The notes: generated by a model not told the origin, from the sequence alone. A stretch of 64,000 nucleotides of DNA from JAUXFS01 sp050329575 (GCA_050329575.1 JBHJOP010000045.1:1-64000); one strand, 5' to 3'; positions 19,947-28,668 are shown, counted from the first letter of the stretch. Numbers and translations are program-made.

Positions 19947-20585
19947 TCAGGCCAGGCGCGCCGGTTGCTCGCCGACCGCCCGCACCGCCCACAGTTCGCC
20001 GCTGGCGAGTTCGAACCACCAGCCGTGCAGACCGAGGCGATGATCCTCCACCCGCTCGCGGATCCACGGATAGCCCATCAGGTTGTCGATCGACGCCCGG
20101 ATCCCCGCCTGCTCGATCGCCCGCAGGTCGGACCGATCGCCGCCGCCGGCCGCCCACTCGTGCCCGCAGACATCGCCGATCACCTCCATCCACGGACCGA
20201 TGAACTCGCGCTCCGCCCCGGGCCGCTCCAAACCGTCGACCAGCGCCCGGATGCCGCCGCACTGGGAGTGACCGAGGACGACGATGTGGTCGACCCCGAG
20301 ATCGCGCACCGCGAACTCGAGGGCGGCGCTGGTGCCGTGGTGCAGGCCGTCGGGCTTGAACGGCGGCACGATGTTGGCGACGTTGCGCACCACGAACAGA
20401 TCACCGGGTTCGGACTGGGTGAGCACCGCCGGATCGACCCGCGAGTCCGAACACGCCACCACCATCACCTCGGGGTTCTGACGCCACTTCAGTCTCTCGA
20501 AAAGCGCCGGCCGCCGCTCGTAGTGGAGACTGCGGAATCCCCGAAACCCGGCGATCAGCCGATCGATGGTGGACAGCGTCGACAC
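19947..20585 (-). CDS. Beta-class carbonic anhydrase
   Basis: 212 aa enzyme interconverting CO2 and bicarbonate. Zinc ligands are in the two signatures ACSDSRVDP (Cys plus the Asp-Arg pair) and GHSQCGGI (His and Cys). Further family text is RNVANIVPP and LEFAVRDLGVDHIVVLGHS. Length is typical of the bacterial beta class (CynT/Can-like). It lies 25 bp downstream of citrate synthase on the same strand and just before the ATPase inhibitor gene, so gltA-can-zeta could be one transcript. Bicarbonate supply for anaplerosis beside gltA is a plausible link. Confidence 0.93.
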   Translation of the reverse strand: MSTLSTIDRLIAGFRGFRSLHYERRPALFERLKWRQNPEVMVVACSDSRVDPAVLTQSEPGDLFVVRNVANIVPPFKPDGLHHGTSAALEFAVRDLGVDHIVVLGHSQCGGIRALVDGLERPGAEREFIGPWMEVIGDVCGHEWAAGGGDRSDLRAIEQAGIRASIDNLMGYPWIRERVEDHRLGLHGWWFELASGELWAVRAVGEQPARLA

Positions 20586-20610
20586 CGGCGGCGACCCGAG
20601 CGCCCTTCCG

Positions 20611-21945
20611 TCAGCGCTGGTCGAGCGGCAGGTACGGGCGGACCGGCCGGCCGGTGTAGCGCTGACGCGGCCGGCCGATGAGCTGGTTGGGGGACTCGAT
20701 CATCTCCTTCCACTGGGCGATCCAGCCGACCGAACGGCCGAGCGCGAACAGCGCCGGGAACATCGCGCTCGGAAAGCCCATCGCCCGGAGCGTGATCCCG
20801 GAATAGAAGTCGACGTTGGGGAACAGCTTGCGTTCGACGAAGTAATCGTCCTCGCGGGCGATCCGCTCCAGCTCGAGGGCCAGTTCGAACAACGGTTCGT
20901 CCTTCTTGTCCAGTTCCTCCAGCACCTCGTGGCAGGACTCGCGCAGCACCGCGGCCCGCGGATCGTAATTCTTGTAGACCCGATGGCCGAAGCCCATCAG
21001 CCGGAACGGGTCGTTCTTGTCCTTGGCGCGTTTGATGTACTCGGGGATGCGGTCCTTGCGGCCGATCTCCAGCAACATGTTGAGCACGGCCTCGTTGGCA
21101 CCGCCGTGGGCCGGCCCCCACAGGCAGGCGATGCCGGCGGCGATGCAGGCGTAGGGGTTGGCCAGGCTGGAGCCGGCGATGCGCACCGTCGCCGTCGAGG
21201 CATTCTGCTCGTGATCGGCATGCAGGACCAGGAACCGGTTCATGGCGCGCGCCTGCGTCGGCGTCACCGTGTACGGCTCGCACGGCACCGCAAAGCACAT
21301 GTGCAGGAAATTCGAGGCGTAGTCGAGGTCGTTGCGCGGGTAGATGAACGGCTGACCGATCGAATACTTGTAGGCCATCGCGGCGATCGTCGGCATCTTG
21401 GCGATGATCCGGTGGGTCGCCACCGTGCGGCCGTAGGGATCGGCGACATCGGTATCGTCATGGTAGAAGGCGCTGAGCGCCCCGACCGTTCCGACCAGCA
21501 CCGCCATCGGGTGGGCATCCCGTCGATAGCCCTTGAAGAACTGCGGCAACTGGTCGTGGAGCATGGTGTGACGGGTGATCACGTCGTCGAACTCCCGCAG
21601 TTCCGACTCGTTCGGAAGCTCGCCGTACAACAGCAGGTAGCAGACCTCGACGAACGTGGCGTGGGCGGCCAAGTCCTCGATCGAGTAGCCACGATGCAGC
21701 AGCACCCCCTGATCGCCGTCGATGAAGGTGATGTCGGAGTCGCAGCTCGCCGTCGACATGTAGCCGGGATCGAACGTGAAGTAGCCGGTGTCGCGGTACA
21801 ACCGCCGGACGTCGATCACCTTGGGGCCGTGGGTCGGGCTCAAGACCGGCAGATCGACCTGCTTGCCGGTATCGTGGAAGGTCAGCGTGACCTTTTCGCC
21901 CTCCGTCGGCCTGACGATCCGGAGACTGGAAACATCGCGTGCCAT
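20611..21945 (-). CDS. gltA: Citrate synthase
   Basis: 444 aa type II citrate synthase of the TCA cycle. Active-site text is present: LHADHEQNASTATVR (catalytic His), GPAHGGANEAVL (second catalytic His) and GFGHRVYKNYDPRAAVL. The GPAHGGAN sequence has Ala where most enzymes have Leu, a small change next to the catalytic His. The start at ATG 21945 gives the standard N terminus (MARDVSSLRIVRPTEGEKVTL); the frame remains open further upstream but without family sequence. Divergent from a MarR gene at 22.1 kb. Confidence 0.95.
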   Translation of the reverse strand: MARDVSSLRIVRPTEGEKVTLTFHDTGKQVDLPVLSPTHGPKVIDVRRLYRDTGYFTFDPGYMSTASCDSDITFIDGDQGVLLHRGYSIEDLAAHATFVEVCYLLLYGELPNESELREFDDVITRHTMLHDQLPQFFKGYRRDAHPMAVLVGTVGALSAFYHDDTDVADPYGRTVATHRIIAKMPTIAAMAYKYSIGQPFIYPRNDLDYASNFLHMCFAVPCEPYTVTPTQARAMNRFLVLHADHEQNASTATVRIAGSSLANPYACIAAGIACLWGPAHGGANEAVLNMLLEIGRKDRIPEYIKRAKDKNDPFRLMGFGHRVYKNYDPRAAVLRESCHEVLEELDKKDEPLFELALELERIAREDDYFVERKLFPNVDFYSGITLRAMGFPSAMFPALFALGRSVGWIAQWKEMIESPNQLIGRPRQRYTGRPVRPYLPLDQR

Positions 21946-22034
21946 CGCCTTCTGTCCTCGCTCCTCTCTGCGCCTCGCCCGTGATCGGGACGCGCACGAG
22001 CCCGTCGCCCCCTCGCTCGAAAACGCGTGCAATG

Positions 22035-22046
22035 TAAGCTTGCTTA
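22035..22046. promoter_or_regulatory. Palindrome between gltA and marR, candidate operator
   Basis: TAAGC-TT-GCTTA is a perfect inverted repeat in an A+T-richer patch 45 bp before the MarR start and 90 bp before gltA. Size and position suit a MarR-type autoregulatory site. Confidence 0.4.
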
Positions 22047-22090
22047 TAGTATGCTGATCCAAAATCTCATACGCAAGCGATTTCAGCCCC

Positions 22091-22540
22091 ATGTTGATTG
22101 ATCGGACGGAACGCGGGATCGGCTTTCTGTTGAGCGATGTGTCCCACTTGCTGCGCAAGGTGATCGACCGTCGCTTGCAGCCGCAGGGCTTGACGCGGGC
22201 GCAATGGGCGGTGCTGGCCAGCCTCGCCGATCGCGACGGGATCACTCAGTCGGACCTCGCCGAAGGACTGGAGATCGAGCGATCGACCGCCGGGCGGCTG
22301 ATCGACCACATGGTCGCCAGCGGCTGGGTGGAACGGCGGCCGATTCCGGGCGATCGCCGTTCCTGGGGCATTCACTTGAGGCCCGGCGCGCGGCCGTTGA
22401 TCGCAAAGGGCGAGCACATCATCCGCGAGATTCGCGAGGCGGCCCTGCAGGGCCTCGGCAGCGAAGAACAGCGGCGGCTGGCGGCGGCCGTCGAAACCAT
22501 CAAGACCAACCTCCGAACGCTCCTCGACGGGGAGCGCTGA
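22091..22540 (+). CDS. MarR-family transcriptional regulator
   Basis: 149 aa, the normal length for a MarR repressor. The winged helix is evident: LTRAQWAVLASLADRDGITQ, DLAEGLEIERSTAGRLIDHM and WVERRPIPGDRRSWGIHL. The N terminus (GFLLSDVSHLLRKVIDRRL) and the C-terminal helix (LAAAVETIKTNLRTLL) form the dimer interface. No cysteine cluster is present, unlike the MarR at 13.4 kb. It is divergent from citrate synthase with a palindrome between. The ligand is unknown; single MarR genes of this kind often control their neighbour or a distant efflux system. Confidence 0.9.
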   Translation: MLIDRTERGIGFLLSDVSHLLRKVIDRRLQPQGLTRAQWAVLASLADRDGITQSDLAEGLEIERSTAGRLIDHMVASGWVERRPIPGDRRSWGIHLRPGARPLIAKGEHIIREIREAALQGLGSEEQRRLAAAVETIKTNLRTLLDGER

Positions 22541-22547
22541 CGGCGCT

Positions 22548-22745
22548 TCAGGCGGCGATCACCGCCTCCGGCACGCCCGCCGCGGCGACGGCCGGACGCG
22601 CGGCGTCCGGCCCCAATCGGGCGAGCGCCAGCCGTACGATCGCCATCCGGTCATCGGCCGGCCGGTCGCCGCCGTCGAGCGCGCGGGTGATCTCCAGAAA
22701 GTCGTACAGATCGACCAAACTGATCACGCCTATTCTCCGTTCCAT
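22548..22745 (-). CDS. Small hypothetical protein
   Basis: 65 aa frame that fills the space between marR and the phasin-like gene. The N-terminal part (MERRIGVISLVDLYDFLEIT) has an amphipathic look, and the rest is Ala/Arg/Asp-rich with two short helices (DRMAIVRLALARLG). No good ribosome site precedes the ATG, and I do not recognise the family. It faces marR tail to tail. It may be a real small protein or chance coding in G+C-rich DNA. Confidence 0.35.
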   Translation of the reverse strand: MERRIGVISLVDLYDFLEITRALDGGDRPADDRMAIVRLALARLGPDAARPAVAAAGVPEAVIAA

Positions 22746-23040
22746 TCATCGAATTGATACACCCCAAATGAGCCAACTCTGCCGACACTCGAGTTGATCG
22801 TGGTGGATAGGGATCGAAAACGGTGCGGATGTCAACGCGCGTCTGCATGAAGTTTGTTTGACGCAGTCATTGCCGCAGGTGGGCGAGATGAGAAATCCCC
22901 GCTGAACGCCTGGCGCTCCTCGTTTTGACAAAAGCTTCACTGGCATCTCGTCTCCCGCTGCGCTATCAAGAGTGCAAAAGCGGCGGGGAGGAGACGGTCG
23001 ACTCGTTTTCGCACTGTGACCAGGACGAGAGGTTCCTTCC
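22746..23040. other. Intergenic region before the phasin-like gene
   Basis: About 295 bp with lower G+C than its surroundings. It holds a TTGACA at 22925-22930 on the plus strand, but no convincing -10 box at 16-18 bp. GGGGAGGAG near 22986-22993 and GAGAGGTTCC close to 23030 are purine-rich; the latter could serve as the ribosome site for the gene at 23041. No RNA gene or terminator was recognised. Confidence 0.4.
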
Positions 23041-23412
23041 ATGCCCGATACCCTAGAATACCCCGCGATCGCCGGCGACGCCGGCACCCCCTCCGCCATG
23101 ACCGAGAACAGCGGACCGCAGGCGGCGTTCGGCGATCCCGCCGCGCTGGTCGATCTCGTGCATCGGCAGTCCCTGGTGACGCTCGAGGATTCCCAGCGCG
23201 TGTGGCGCCTCGCCGCCGAGCGGACCCAGGCCTGGATCGACTGCGCCGGCGTCTGGTCGGGCGGATGCGCCGCCCTCGCGCGCGAATCCGTCCAGACAGC
23301 GACGGGATCGCTGCGAATGGCGATCGAGGATTCGCTCAAGTTGGCCCGCCTGTGGGCGGACCTCTGGTTCAAGGCCTCGACGATCGGCGCCGGCGGCAAA
23401 CCCGCAGATTGA
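23041..23412 (+). CDS. Phasin-like protein
   Basis: 123 aa, strongly helical. The segments DPAALVDLVHRQSLVTLEDS, RVWRLAAERTQAWIDCAG and SLRMAIEDSLKLARLWADLW look like the long helices of phasins, the proteins that coat polyhydroxyalkanoate granules. The first 30 residues are low-complexity. Length fits the family (about 110-150 aa). No other PHA genes are in the window, so this rests on the sequence pattern alone. A generic helical protein is the alternative. Confidence 0.5.
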   Translation: MPDTLEYPAIAGDAGTPSAMTENSGPQAAFGDPAALVDLVHRQSLVTLEDSQRVWRLAAERTQAWIDCAGVWSGGCAALARESVQTATGSLRMAIEDSLKLARLWADLWFKASTIGAGGKPAD

Positions 23413-23488
23413 AGCGGCACGAGCCGCCGGGGGGCGGCGCGTCGGTCGCCCCCGACCGGTCGGCGCGCCTCGATCAAGACCGCTCCGG

Positions 23489-24475
23489 ATGACCCCGAAC
23501 GATTTCCAGCGGCTGGCCCGAACCGTCGGCGGTCCCCGGTTCGACCCGACGGCCATGACCCCACCGGCGGCGATGTCGGCCCGTCTTCCGACCCGACGCC
23601 GCGCACCCGCCGCTCGCCTGGCGTCGGCGGAGCCGATGCTGCGGCTGGTTCGGGAACGCAAGATCGGCGATCTGTTACCCGGCGAGGGAATCGAACGCTG
23701 GGACGCGCGCGGCGTTCACGCCAAGGGCGACTATCTCTACGTGGTCTTCGACAACCTGCCCCACGTCGCTCGCCTGCACGCCTCGCTGCAGGTCGGCCAC
23801 CAGCACAACATCCTGGTTCGTCAACGCGGAGCGAGCCCCGGCTTCGAGGACATCACCTTCGATCGTGCGTCCCGTCGCTTCCTGATCGTCGCCGAGGCGG
23901 AGGACCGTTCCGCGGCCGATCCGCGGCCGGCCATCGAGGAGTACGGCGAGGATCTTCGCTACCTGGCGTGCGTCCCGATCGACCCGCCGCCGGACGGCGG
24001 CGCTCCCGGGCTGCTCGGAATGGTCTGGGTTCGCCGATGCGGCGGCGACTTCCTGATCGGCCTGTCGGCGAACGACCGCGGCCGGGGCGGCGGCCGCCTT
24101 CAGATCTTCGGCAGAGCCGGCGGCGGCTGGCTGCATCACGGTACGGTCAAGCTGCCGCGATCGGCGGGCTGCGCCGGGTGCTCGGCGCTCGACCTCGACG
24201 GCGACCGCCTCGCCGTCGTCTCGCGGGAGAGCGCAACGTTGTGGATCGGTGCCTTCAAACCGGATCGCTGGACGCTGGTCGACGACGGCACCGTCTACCG
24301 CTTTCCCCAGGACGCCACCGGCGAGCGCGCCTATCTCGACGTCGACGGCATCGCCTGGCTGGCGCCCGACCGGATCGCCGCCGTCTCCGACAGGCACGCG
24401 GCCGACACCCCGCACCAGGTCGCCAGGGGCAAGGAGCAGTCCGTGCACATCTTTCGCATCCCCGACGTCCTCTGA
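23489..24475 (+). CDS. Hypothetical beta-propeller-like protein
   Basis: 328 aa (279 from the ATG at 23636, where conserved-looking sequence starts: LRLVRERKIGDLLPGEGIER). Repeated short beta motifs such as KGDYLYVVFDNLPHVARLH, FEDITFDRASRRFLIVAEAE and YLDVDGIAWLAPDRIAAVSD suggest a propeller, similar in style to SdiA-regulated or esterase-phytase-like proteins. No signal peptide is visible with either start. A CxxC (GCAGCS) lies near residue 233. The first 49 residues are Arg/Pro/Ala-rich and probably not translated. Function unknown. Confidence 0.6.
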   Translation: MTPNDFQRLARTVGGPRFDPTAMTPPAAMSARLPTRRRAPAARLASAEPMLRLVRERKIGDLLPGEGIERWDARGVHAKGDYLYVVFDNLPHVARLHASLQVGHQHNILVRQRGASPGFEDITFDRASRRFLIVAEAEDRSAADPRPAIEEYGEDLRYLACVPIDPPPDGGAPGLLGMVWVRRCGGDFLIGLSANDRGRGGGRLQIFGRAGGGWLHHGTVKLPRSAGCAGCSALDLDGDRLAVVSRESATLWIGAFKPDRWTLVDDGTVYRFPQDATGERAYLDVDGIAWLAPDRIAAVSDRHAADTPHQVARGKEQSVHIFRIPDVL

Positions 24476-24643
24476 CCGGCCGAGCGCCGGTGGATCGCGG
24501 CAGGTACCGCCCGGCAGGCGATCAACCGGCTCGTATCCGCGACGGTTGATCCGCATTCCGTGTCCCATCGTACGGGTGTGGATGTAGGGTGATCCGGGGT
24601 CGATTGGCGCCGCGACCCGGCAAACGGGAACAGGAGGGGGAGG

Positions 24644-25555
24644 ATGGTGTGCATCCGGAGATGGACGGCTGTTGCGTTCGCGCTGCTGGCCGCAGCCACC
24701 CTTCCATGGCCGGCCGCGGCCGATCGGTTCGACGTCTCGGTGACCGCCGGGACGCGGGTGACGGCGGCCGGAGACACCGTCGACTATCTCCTGTTCGTGC
24801 CACACCCAGCGGCGGAAGCGGCGCGGCTTTCCGTCCCTGCGGTTGTGTTGACCCACGGCTTTGCCCGCGACTACGGGCGCCACGTCGACACCGCCGTGTT
24901 CCTCGCCGAACGGGGTATCGCGGTGATGACGCCGAACATGGTGAGCATCGCCGGCCTGCTCCTGCCGCAGCGGCGCAACATCCGTAACACCGCCGACCAC
25001 GCGCGCTGGCTCGCCGCCCGCAGCGCCGACCCGCAGGATCCCCTCTACGGCGTGATCGACGGCACCCGCATCGCCCTCGCCGGGCACAGCGCGGGCGGCG
25101 CGATCTCCTCCGAAGCGGCACTCGAACTCCAGGACGACGGGCCGGCGGCGGCGGCACTCGTCCTGCTCGATGCCGTACCCTACCCGCGGACCGTTCGCAG
25201 CGCCCGGTCGCTGTCGCCGCTGCCGATCCTCAGTCTGCGTGCCGAACCGGCCGCCTGCAACGCGTTCGACGCCGTGTCCGACCTCGTCGACGCCATTCCC
25301 TTCGCGATCGAGGATCTTCGAGTGGTCGGTGCCACCCACTGTGATCCCGAAGGGCCGAGCGACGTCACCTGCGCCCTCGCCTGCGGTGGCCGCGATCCGG
25401 TCAGGGCCGAGACCTTCCGCACCGTGATGTACCGCTTCCTGGCGGCAAACCTGGCCATTCCCGCGACCGAGACGGAGGACGCGGCGTACGAGAGGGCGGT
25501 GCGGGGGCTGATGCAGCGTGGCGAACTCGACATGCCGATCGCCCCCGGCAATTGA
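24644..25555 (+). CDS. Exported alpha/beta hydrolase
   Basis: 303 aa with a signal peptide (about 1-25, ending PWPAAA). The alpha/beta-hydrolase core shows the oxyanion region VVLTHGFARDYGRHVD and the nucleophile elbow GHSAGG. The C-terminal His is probably in VVGATHCDPEG, which places this near dienelactone-hydrolase or chlorophyllase-like lipases. The ATG is preceded by AGGAGGGGGAGG. The paired cysteines in the C-terminal third (CNAF, HCDP, TCALACGG) could form disulfides in the periplasm. Substrate unknown, probably an ester. Confidence 0.8.
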   Translation: MVCIRRWTAVAFALLAAATLPWPAAADRFDVSVTAGTRVTAAGDTVDYLLFVPHPAAEAARLSVPAVVLTHGFARDYGRHVDTAVFLAERGIAVMTPNMVSIAGLLLPQRRNIRNTADHARWLAARSADPQDPLYGVIDGTRIALAGHSAGGAISSEAALELQDDGPAAAALVLLDAVPYPRTVRSARSLSPLPILSLRAEPAACNAFDAVSDLVDAIPFAIEDLRVVGATHCDPEGPSDVTCALACGGRDPVRAETFRTVMYRFLAANLAIPATETEDAAYERAVRGLMQRGELDMPIAPGN

Positions 25556-25718
25556 GCCAGGCCTCCCCCACCCGGGCCGAGGAGGCGGCCGCGAGCGGCC
25601 TCCGCCGGATCGGGGGGCTTGACCGCGCTGACGGAATCCGCGAAAGGCGGGACTGACCGCGCCCCGCCGCGACCGTGGCGGGGCGGCGCGTTGCGCCGCC
25701 TGGAAATTCGCTCTCCCG

Positions 25719-26930
25719 ATGCCGACCCTGTTTCTCATCGTTTTCGTCGATCTGATCGGTTTCGGGCTGATCATCCCGTTGCTGCCGTTCTTCGGCGAAC
25801 ACCTGCAGGCGACGCCCGCACAGGTCGGGCTGCTCATGGCCGCCTACTCCTGCGCCCAGTTCCTGACCGCCCCGTTCTGGGGGCGGATCAGCGACCGCAT
25901 CGGACGCCGACCAGTGCTGATCGTCGGCATCGCCGGAGCGACCCTCTCCTATCTCTGGCTGGCATTCGCCGACGGCTTGTGGATGCTGTTCGCCGCCCGA
26001 TTGTTCGGCGGCGCGATGGCCGGCAACATCTCCGCCGCGTTCGCCTATGTCGCCGACATCACCGGACCGCACAATCGGGCGAAGGGCATGGGGATGCTCG
26101 GCGCCGCCTTCGGCCTCGGCTTCATCTTCGGGCCGGCGATCGGCGGCGTGCTCGCCGGCAGCGATCCCCTCGCCGCCGACTACCGGACCCCGGCCTTGAC
26201 CGCCGCGGCGCTGGCCGGGACGGCCCTGGTCCTGACCCTCGCCATCCTGCCGGAGTCGCTGTCCAAGGAGGTGCGCGCCCGCCAGGCGACGCTGCCGCCC
26301 AGGATCCGGCGTCAAGCGCTGCGACGCGCCGTGACGCAGCCGTCGGTCCTTCTGTTGCTCGTCGTGTCGTTCCTGGCGGTATTCGTGTTCGCCGGCATGG
26401 AGACCACGTTCGCGATGTGGTCACGACGCCAGTTCGGCTGGGGACCCCAGCAGAACGGCTACCTGTTCGCCTTCGTCGGGTTGATGAGCGCCGCCATCCA
26501 GGGCGGCCTCGTCGGTCGCCTGGCGCGTCGCTTCGGCGAGGGCCGGCTGATCGTCTTCGGCGCCGCGGCGCTCGCCCTCGGCATGGTGATGATCCCGCTG
26601 TCGACATCGCTGGCGTGGCTGCTGGCGGCGATGGTGGTCGTCGCCTGCGGCTTCAGCCTGGTGTCGCCGTCGCTGAACAGCCTGATCTCGTTGCAGGTGG
26701 ATGCGGTCGTGCAGGGGGGCACGATGGGAATCACCCGCTCGACCACGACGCTCGCGCGCGTCCTCGGCCCCGGCTGGGCCGGCGCGATGTTCCATTACGT
26801 CGGCATGGACTGGCCGTTTCTCGGCGGCGCCCTGGTCATGGCGGCGGTGATGGTCCTCAGTCTTCGAACCATCCACTTCGACCGGCGCAGCCGCCGTACC
26901 GAGCCGGACGGCGAGGCCGCCCCCCGGTGA
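25719..26930 (+). CDS. Major facilitator superfamily transporter (TetA/drug-efflux type)
   Basis: 403 aa, 12 predicted membrane helices. Motif A between helices 2 and 3 reads GRISDRIGRRPVLI. The N terminus (LFLIVFVDLIGFGLIIPLLP) and the start of helix 5 (GMLGAAFGLGFIFGPAIGG, the antiporter motif C) match the TetA/Bcr drug:H+ antiporter group. No TetR gene is adjacent. The tail (FDRRSRRTEPDGEAAPR) is cytoplasmic. Substrate not predictable; tetracycline resistance should not be assumed. Confidence 0.88.
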   Translation: MPTLFLIVFVDLIGFGLIIPLLPFFGEHLQATPAQVGLLMAAYSCAQFLTAPFWGRISDRIGRRPVLIVGIAGATLSYLWLAFADGLWMLFAARLFGGAMAGNISAAFAYVADITGPHNRAKGMGMLGAAFGLGFIFGPAIGGVLAGSDPLAADYRTPALTAAALAGTALVLTLAILPESLSKEVRARQATLPPRIRRQALRRAVTQPSVLLLLVVSFLAVFVFAGMETTFAMWSRRQFGWGPQQNGYLFAFVGLMSAAIQGGLVGRLARRFGEGRLIVFGAAALALGMVMIPLSTSLAWLLAAMVVVACGFSLVSPSLNSLISLQVDAVVQGGTMGITRSTTTLARVLGPGWAGAMFHYVGMDWPFLGGALVMAAVMVLSLRTIHFDRRSRRTEPDGEAAPR

Positions 26931-26938
26931 GCCCACGT

Positions 26939-27268
26939 TCAGCCGAGATCCACCGGCGCACCGAGGGCGGTGGAGAGCTCCGTCGACAGCATCGCCGCGA
27001 GGGTGTCTCCACCGCGGGTCGAGACCCATCCGTGCTCCCCGCCGCAATCGAAGTGCGAGGCGCCACTGGCCGGCGACGACATCCAGATCTGCCGGTTGGG
27101 CGCGTGCTTGTTGATCACGTATCGCCCACCGTTATCGAGTTCGATGGTGAGAATGCCGTTCTCCAGGTCGACCTCGAGTTGCTCGCCGACCGCCGCCTCG
27201 AGGTCCTCCATCAGGCGGGCCAGGGTCTGATCGGCCAGGGTCTCGAAGGTTCGTTCGTCGAGGGTCAT
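26939..27268 (-). CDS. cyaY: Frataxin-like iron donor CyaY
   Basis: 109 aa, normal for bacterial frataxins. An acidic first helix is present (FETLADQTLARLMEDLEAA). The strands include LEVDLENGILTIEL, GRYVINKHAPNRQIWMSSP and HFDCGGEHGWVSTRG. It is expected to hand iron to or regulate the Fe-S cluster assembly machinery in the cytoplasm. It is convergent with the MFS transporter (8 bp between stops) and divergent from rpmE, with the two starts 95 bp apart. Confidence 0.9.
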   Translation of the reverse strand: MTLDERTFETLADQTLARLMEDLEAAVGEQLEVDLENGILTIELDNGGRYVINKHAPNRQIWMSSPASGASHFDCGGEHGWVSTRGGDTLAAMLSTELSTALGAPVDLG

Positions 27269-27363
27269 GGGCTCTCCAGTCCGAATGCGGATCGGGTTCG
27301 CGCACGATCGTTGAACGGCCGCCCGCCCCCCGCTATATAGGGGCGAACCTTGGACACGGCGCG

Positions 27364-27588
27364 ATGAAAAAAGACATCCATCCCGACTACCATGAGATCA
27401 CCGTCGAGCTGACCGACGGCACCACGTTCCAGACCCGATCGACCTGGGGTCAGCCGGGGGACGTTCTCAAGCTGGCGATCGACGTCAAGACCCATCCGGC
27501 ATGGACGGGGGTCCACCGGCTGGTCGACAGCGGCGGCCAGCTGGCCAAATTCAGGAACCGATTCAAGGACTTCGGGCTGAAGACCTGA
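27364..27588 (+). CDS. rpmE: 50S ribosomal protein L31 (zinc-free form)
   Basis: 74 aa. It begins MKKDIHPDYHEITVELTDGT and has the alphaproteobacterial text VDVKTHPAWTG-like (IDVKTHPAWTGVHRLVD) and FRNRFKDFG. The CxxC zinc-binding cysteines of the C+ form are missing, so this is the C- type. A TATATAG element about 30 bp before the start is a promoter candidate. Monocistronic, facing the DUF3299 gene. Confidence 0.95.
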   Translation: MKKDIHPDYHEITVELTDGTTFQTRSTWGQPGDVLKLAIDVKTHPAWTGVHRLVDSGGQLAKFRNRFKDFGLKT

Positions 27589-27603
27589 CGGCCGGGGCGA
27601 TCG

Positions 27604-28311
27604 CTAGTCGCGATAGGGCTCGACGATGCGGGCCGCCAGCGCGTACTCCGCGTCGATCGGCGCGCGGCCGTCGACGAGATGGAGATCGAAGGTCCCGGCC
27701 CCGACCGAGATCGCGCCGGTGACCCACACCGGGGCGAGCGTTCCGCTGTGGGCGAACCCGACCGGAGCGGTCACCATGACGACCTGGTTCGGCGGCGGCA
27801 GCGGCACGTGGATGCACGTGACCGCGTAGGGCACCAGTAGGAACCGGGCGACCCCCGACGCGTCCGCTGCGAGCGGCAACGCGAAGCCGGGCAGGCGGAC
27901 GATCTGCCCGTCGATTGCCGGTTCGACGGTGCGTTCGAAGCGGCGCCGGCGATCGCGCAGGCTCTCCGCTTGGCCCACCAGTTCGGCAGCCGCGGGGTGA
28001 TCGGTGGCGAGATCGGTGACCAGCAGGCGGCGCTCGCCGGGCCCGAGGTTCGACTCGGTGATCATCCCCGTCGCCAGGCGCTCACGGATCATCCCCTGCT
28101 GGGCGATGCGGTGAAACGCCGCGCGGTCTCCAGGGGCCAGCGCCGCGACAGCCGCCTGCAGCCGTTGCACCTCCGCCTCGGTGTCGAAGCCGACGGCCGG
28201 CCGCAACTCCTCCCAGTAGAGCTCCCGGGCCGGGTCGTCGGCAGCGGCCTCTGCGCAGACCAGCCCGGAAACGAGGGCGATCGTCGACAGAATGCGGATC
28301 GGTGAGGACAT
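27604..28311 (-). CDS. DUF3299 family exported protein
   Basis: 235 aa. The start at ATG 28311 gives a signal peptide (MSSPIRILSTIALVSGLVCA-EAAA). The mature part has the DUF3299 pattern: ELYWEELRPAVGF near the N terminus and, in the second half, GQIVRLPGFALPL, FLLVPYAVTCIHVPLPPPNQ and VWVTGAISV. Family members are periplasmic or lipid-anchored and often sit near ABC-transporter or metal-related genes; none is adjacent here. One Cys (TCIHVPLPPP) is conserved in the family as I know it. Function unknown. Confidence 0.85.
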   Translation of the reverse strand: MSSPIRILSTIALVSGLVCAEAAADDPARELYWEELRPAVGFDTEAEVQRLQAAVAALAPGDRAAFHRIAQQGMIRERLATGMITESNLGPGERRLLVTDLATDHPAAAELVGQAESLRDRRRRFERTVEPAIDGQIVRLPGFALPLAADASGVARFLLVPYAVTCIHVPLPPPNQVVMVTAPVGFAHSGTLAPVWVTGAISVGAGTFDLHLVDGRAPIDAEYALAARIVEPYRD

Positions 28312-28485
28312 GACCGTTCTCCCGGATGACCGTCCGCGACGGCCGCAGCGACGCGCCATCGCACCGGTCCGACGATGATACCCGCCGCCGCCGTCGCCGT
28401 CATCACGGCCGATCGCTCCGCCGCACAGCTCGCAGTGCTTGGCGCCTGCGGGCGCGGCCGGCGGAGGCCGCTTGCGCCACCGGAC

Positions 28486-28510
28486 AAAAAAGCCGTCCCG
28501 AAGGACGGCT
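28486..28510 (-). terminator. Rho-independent terminator
   Basis: On the minus strand the stem AGCCGTCC-TTCG-GGACGGCT, with a stable TTCG tetraloop, is followed by five more T. It ends the candidate small RNA or the DUF1192 transcript. Confidence 0.85.
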
Positions 28511-28635
28511 CAGTTGGGATCGGGAGGAGGTCGAGCCAAGCCGAGGTCTCGTTCCCTTGCGGCCCGAAACCGGCTCGGCATGGACGCTCGCGGGACATAA
28601 TGGTTGTAGTGCGATTGGCATCGCGCACGCAATAG
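28486..28635 (-). ncRNA. Candidate small RNA with anti-Shine-Dalgarno motif
   Basis: This minus-strand segment lies between an A+T-rich promoter-like region and a perfect terminator, and has no convincing reading frame. Its middle folds into a long stem (GCCGA with TCGGC, then GGTTTC with GAGACC). A single-stranded CCTCCTCCC follows (plus coordinates 28522-28530), complementary to ribosome binding sites. Alphaproteobacterial trans-acting RNAs such as the alpha-r14 and CCUCCUCCC-motif families share this motif. The alternative is a long 3' leader-tail of the DUF1192 transcript. Confidence 0.45.
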
Positions 28636-28641
28636 TTTTTT

Positions 28642-28668
28642 ATTTTATGTCATCACTACTTTTGTAAG
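28642..28668 (-). promoter_or_regulatory. Candidate promoter of the small RNA
   Basis: On the minus strand CTTACA (28663-28668) and TAAAAT (28642-28647) are spaced 15 bp, in a 50-bp stretch unusually rich in A+T for this genome. The spacing is shorter than ideal. Confidence 0.35.

Noticed and set aside
22925..22966. TTGACA as promoter of the phasin-like gene
   Set aside because: No acceptable -10 element at 15-19 bp; reported only as part of the intergenic note.
23053..23661. Open minus-strand frame opposite the phasin-like gene
   Set aside because: Arg/Ala-rich and without family text; antisense shadow.
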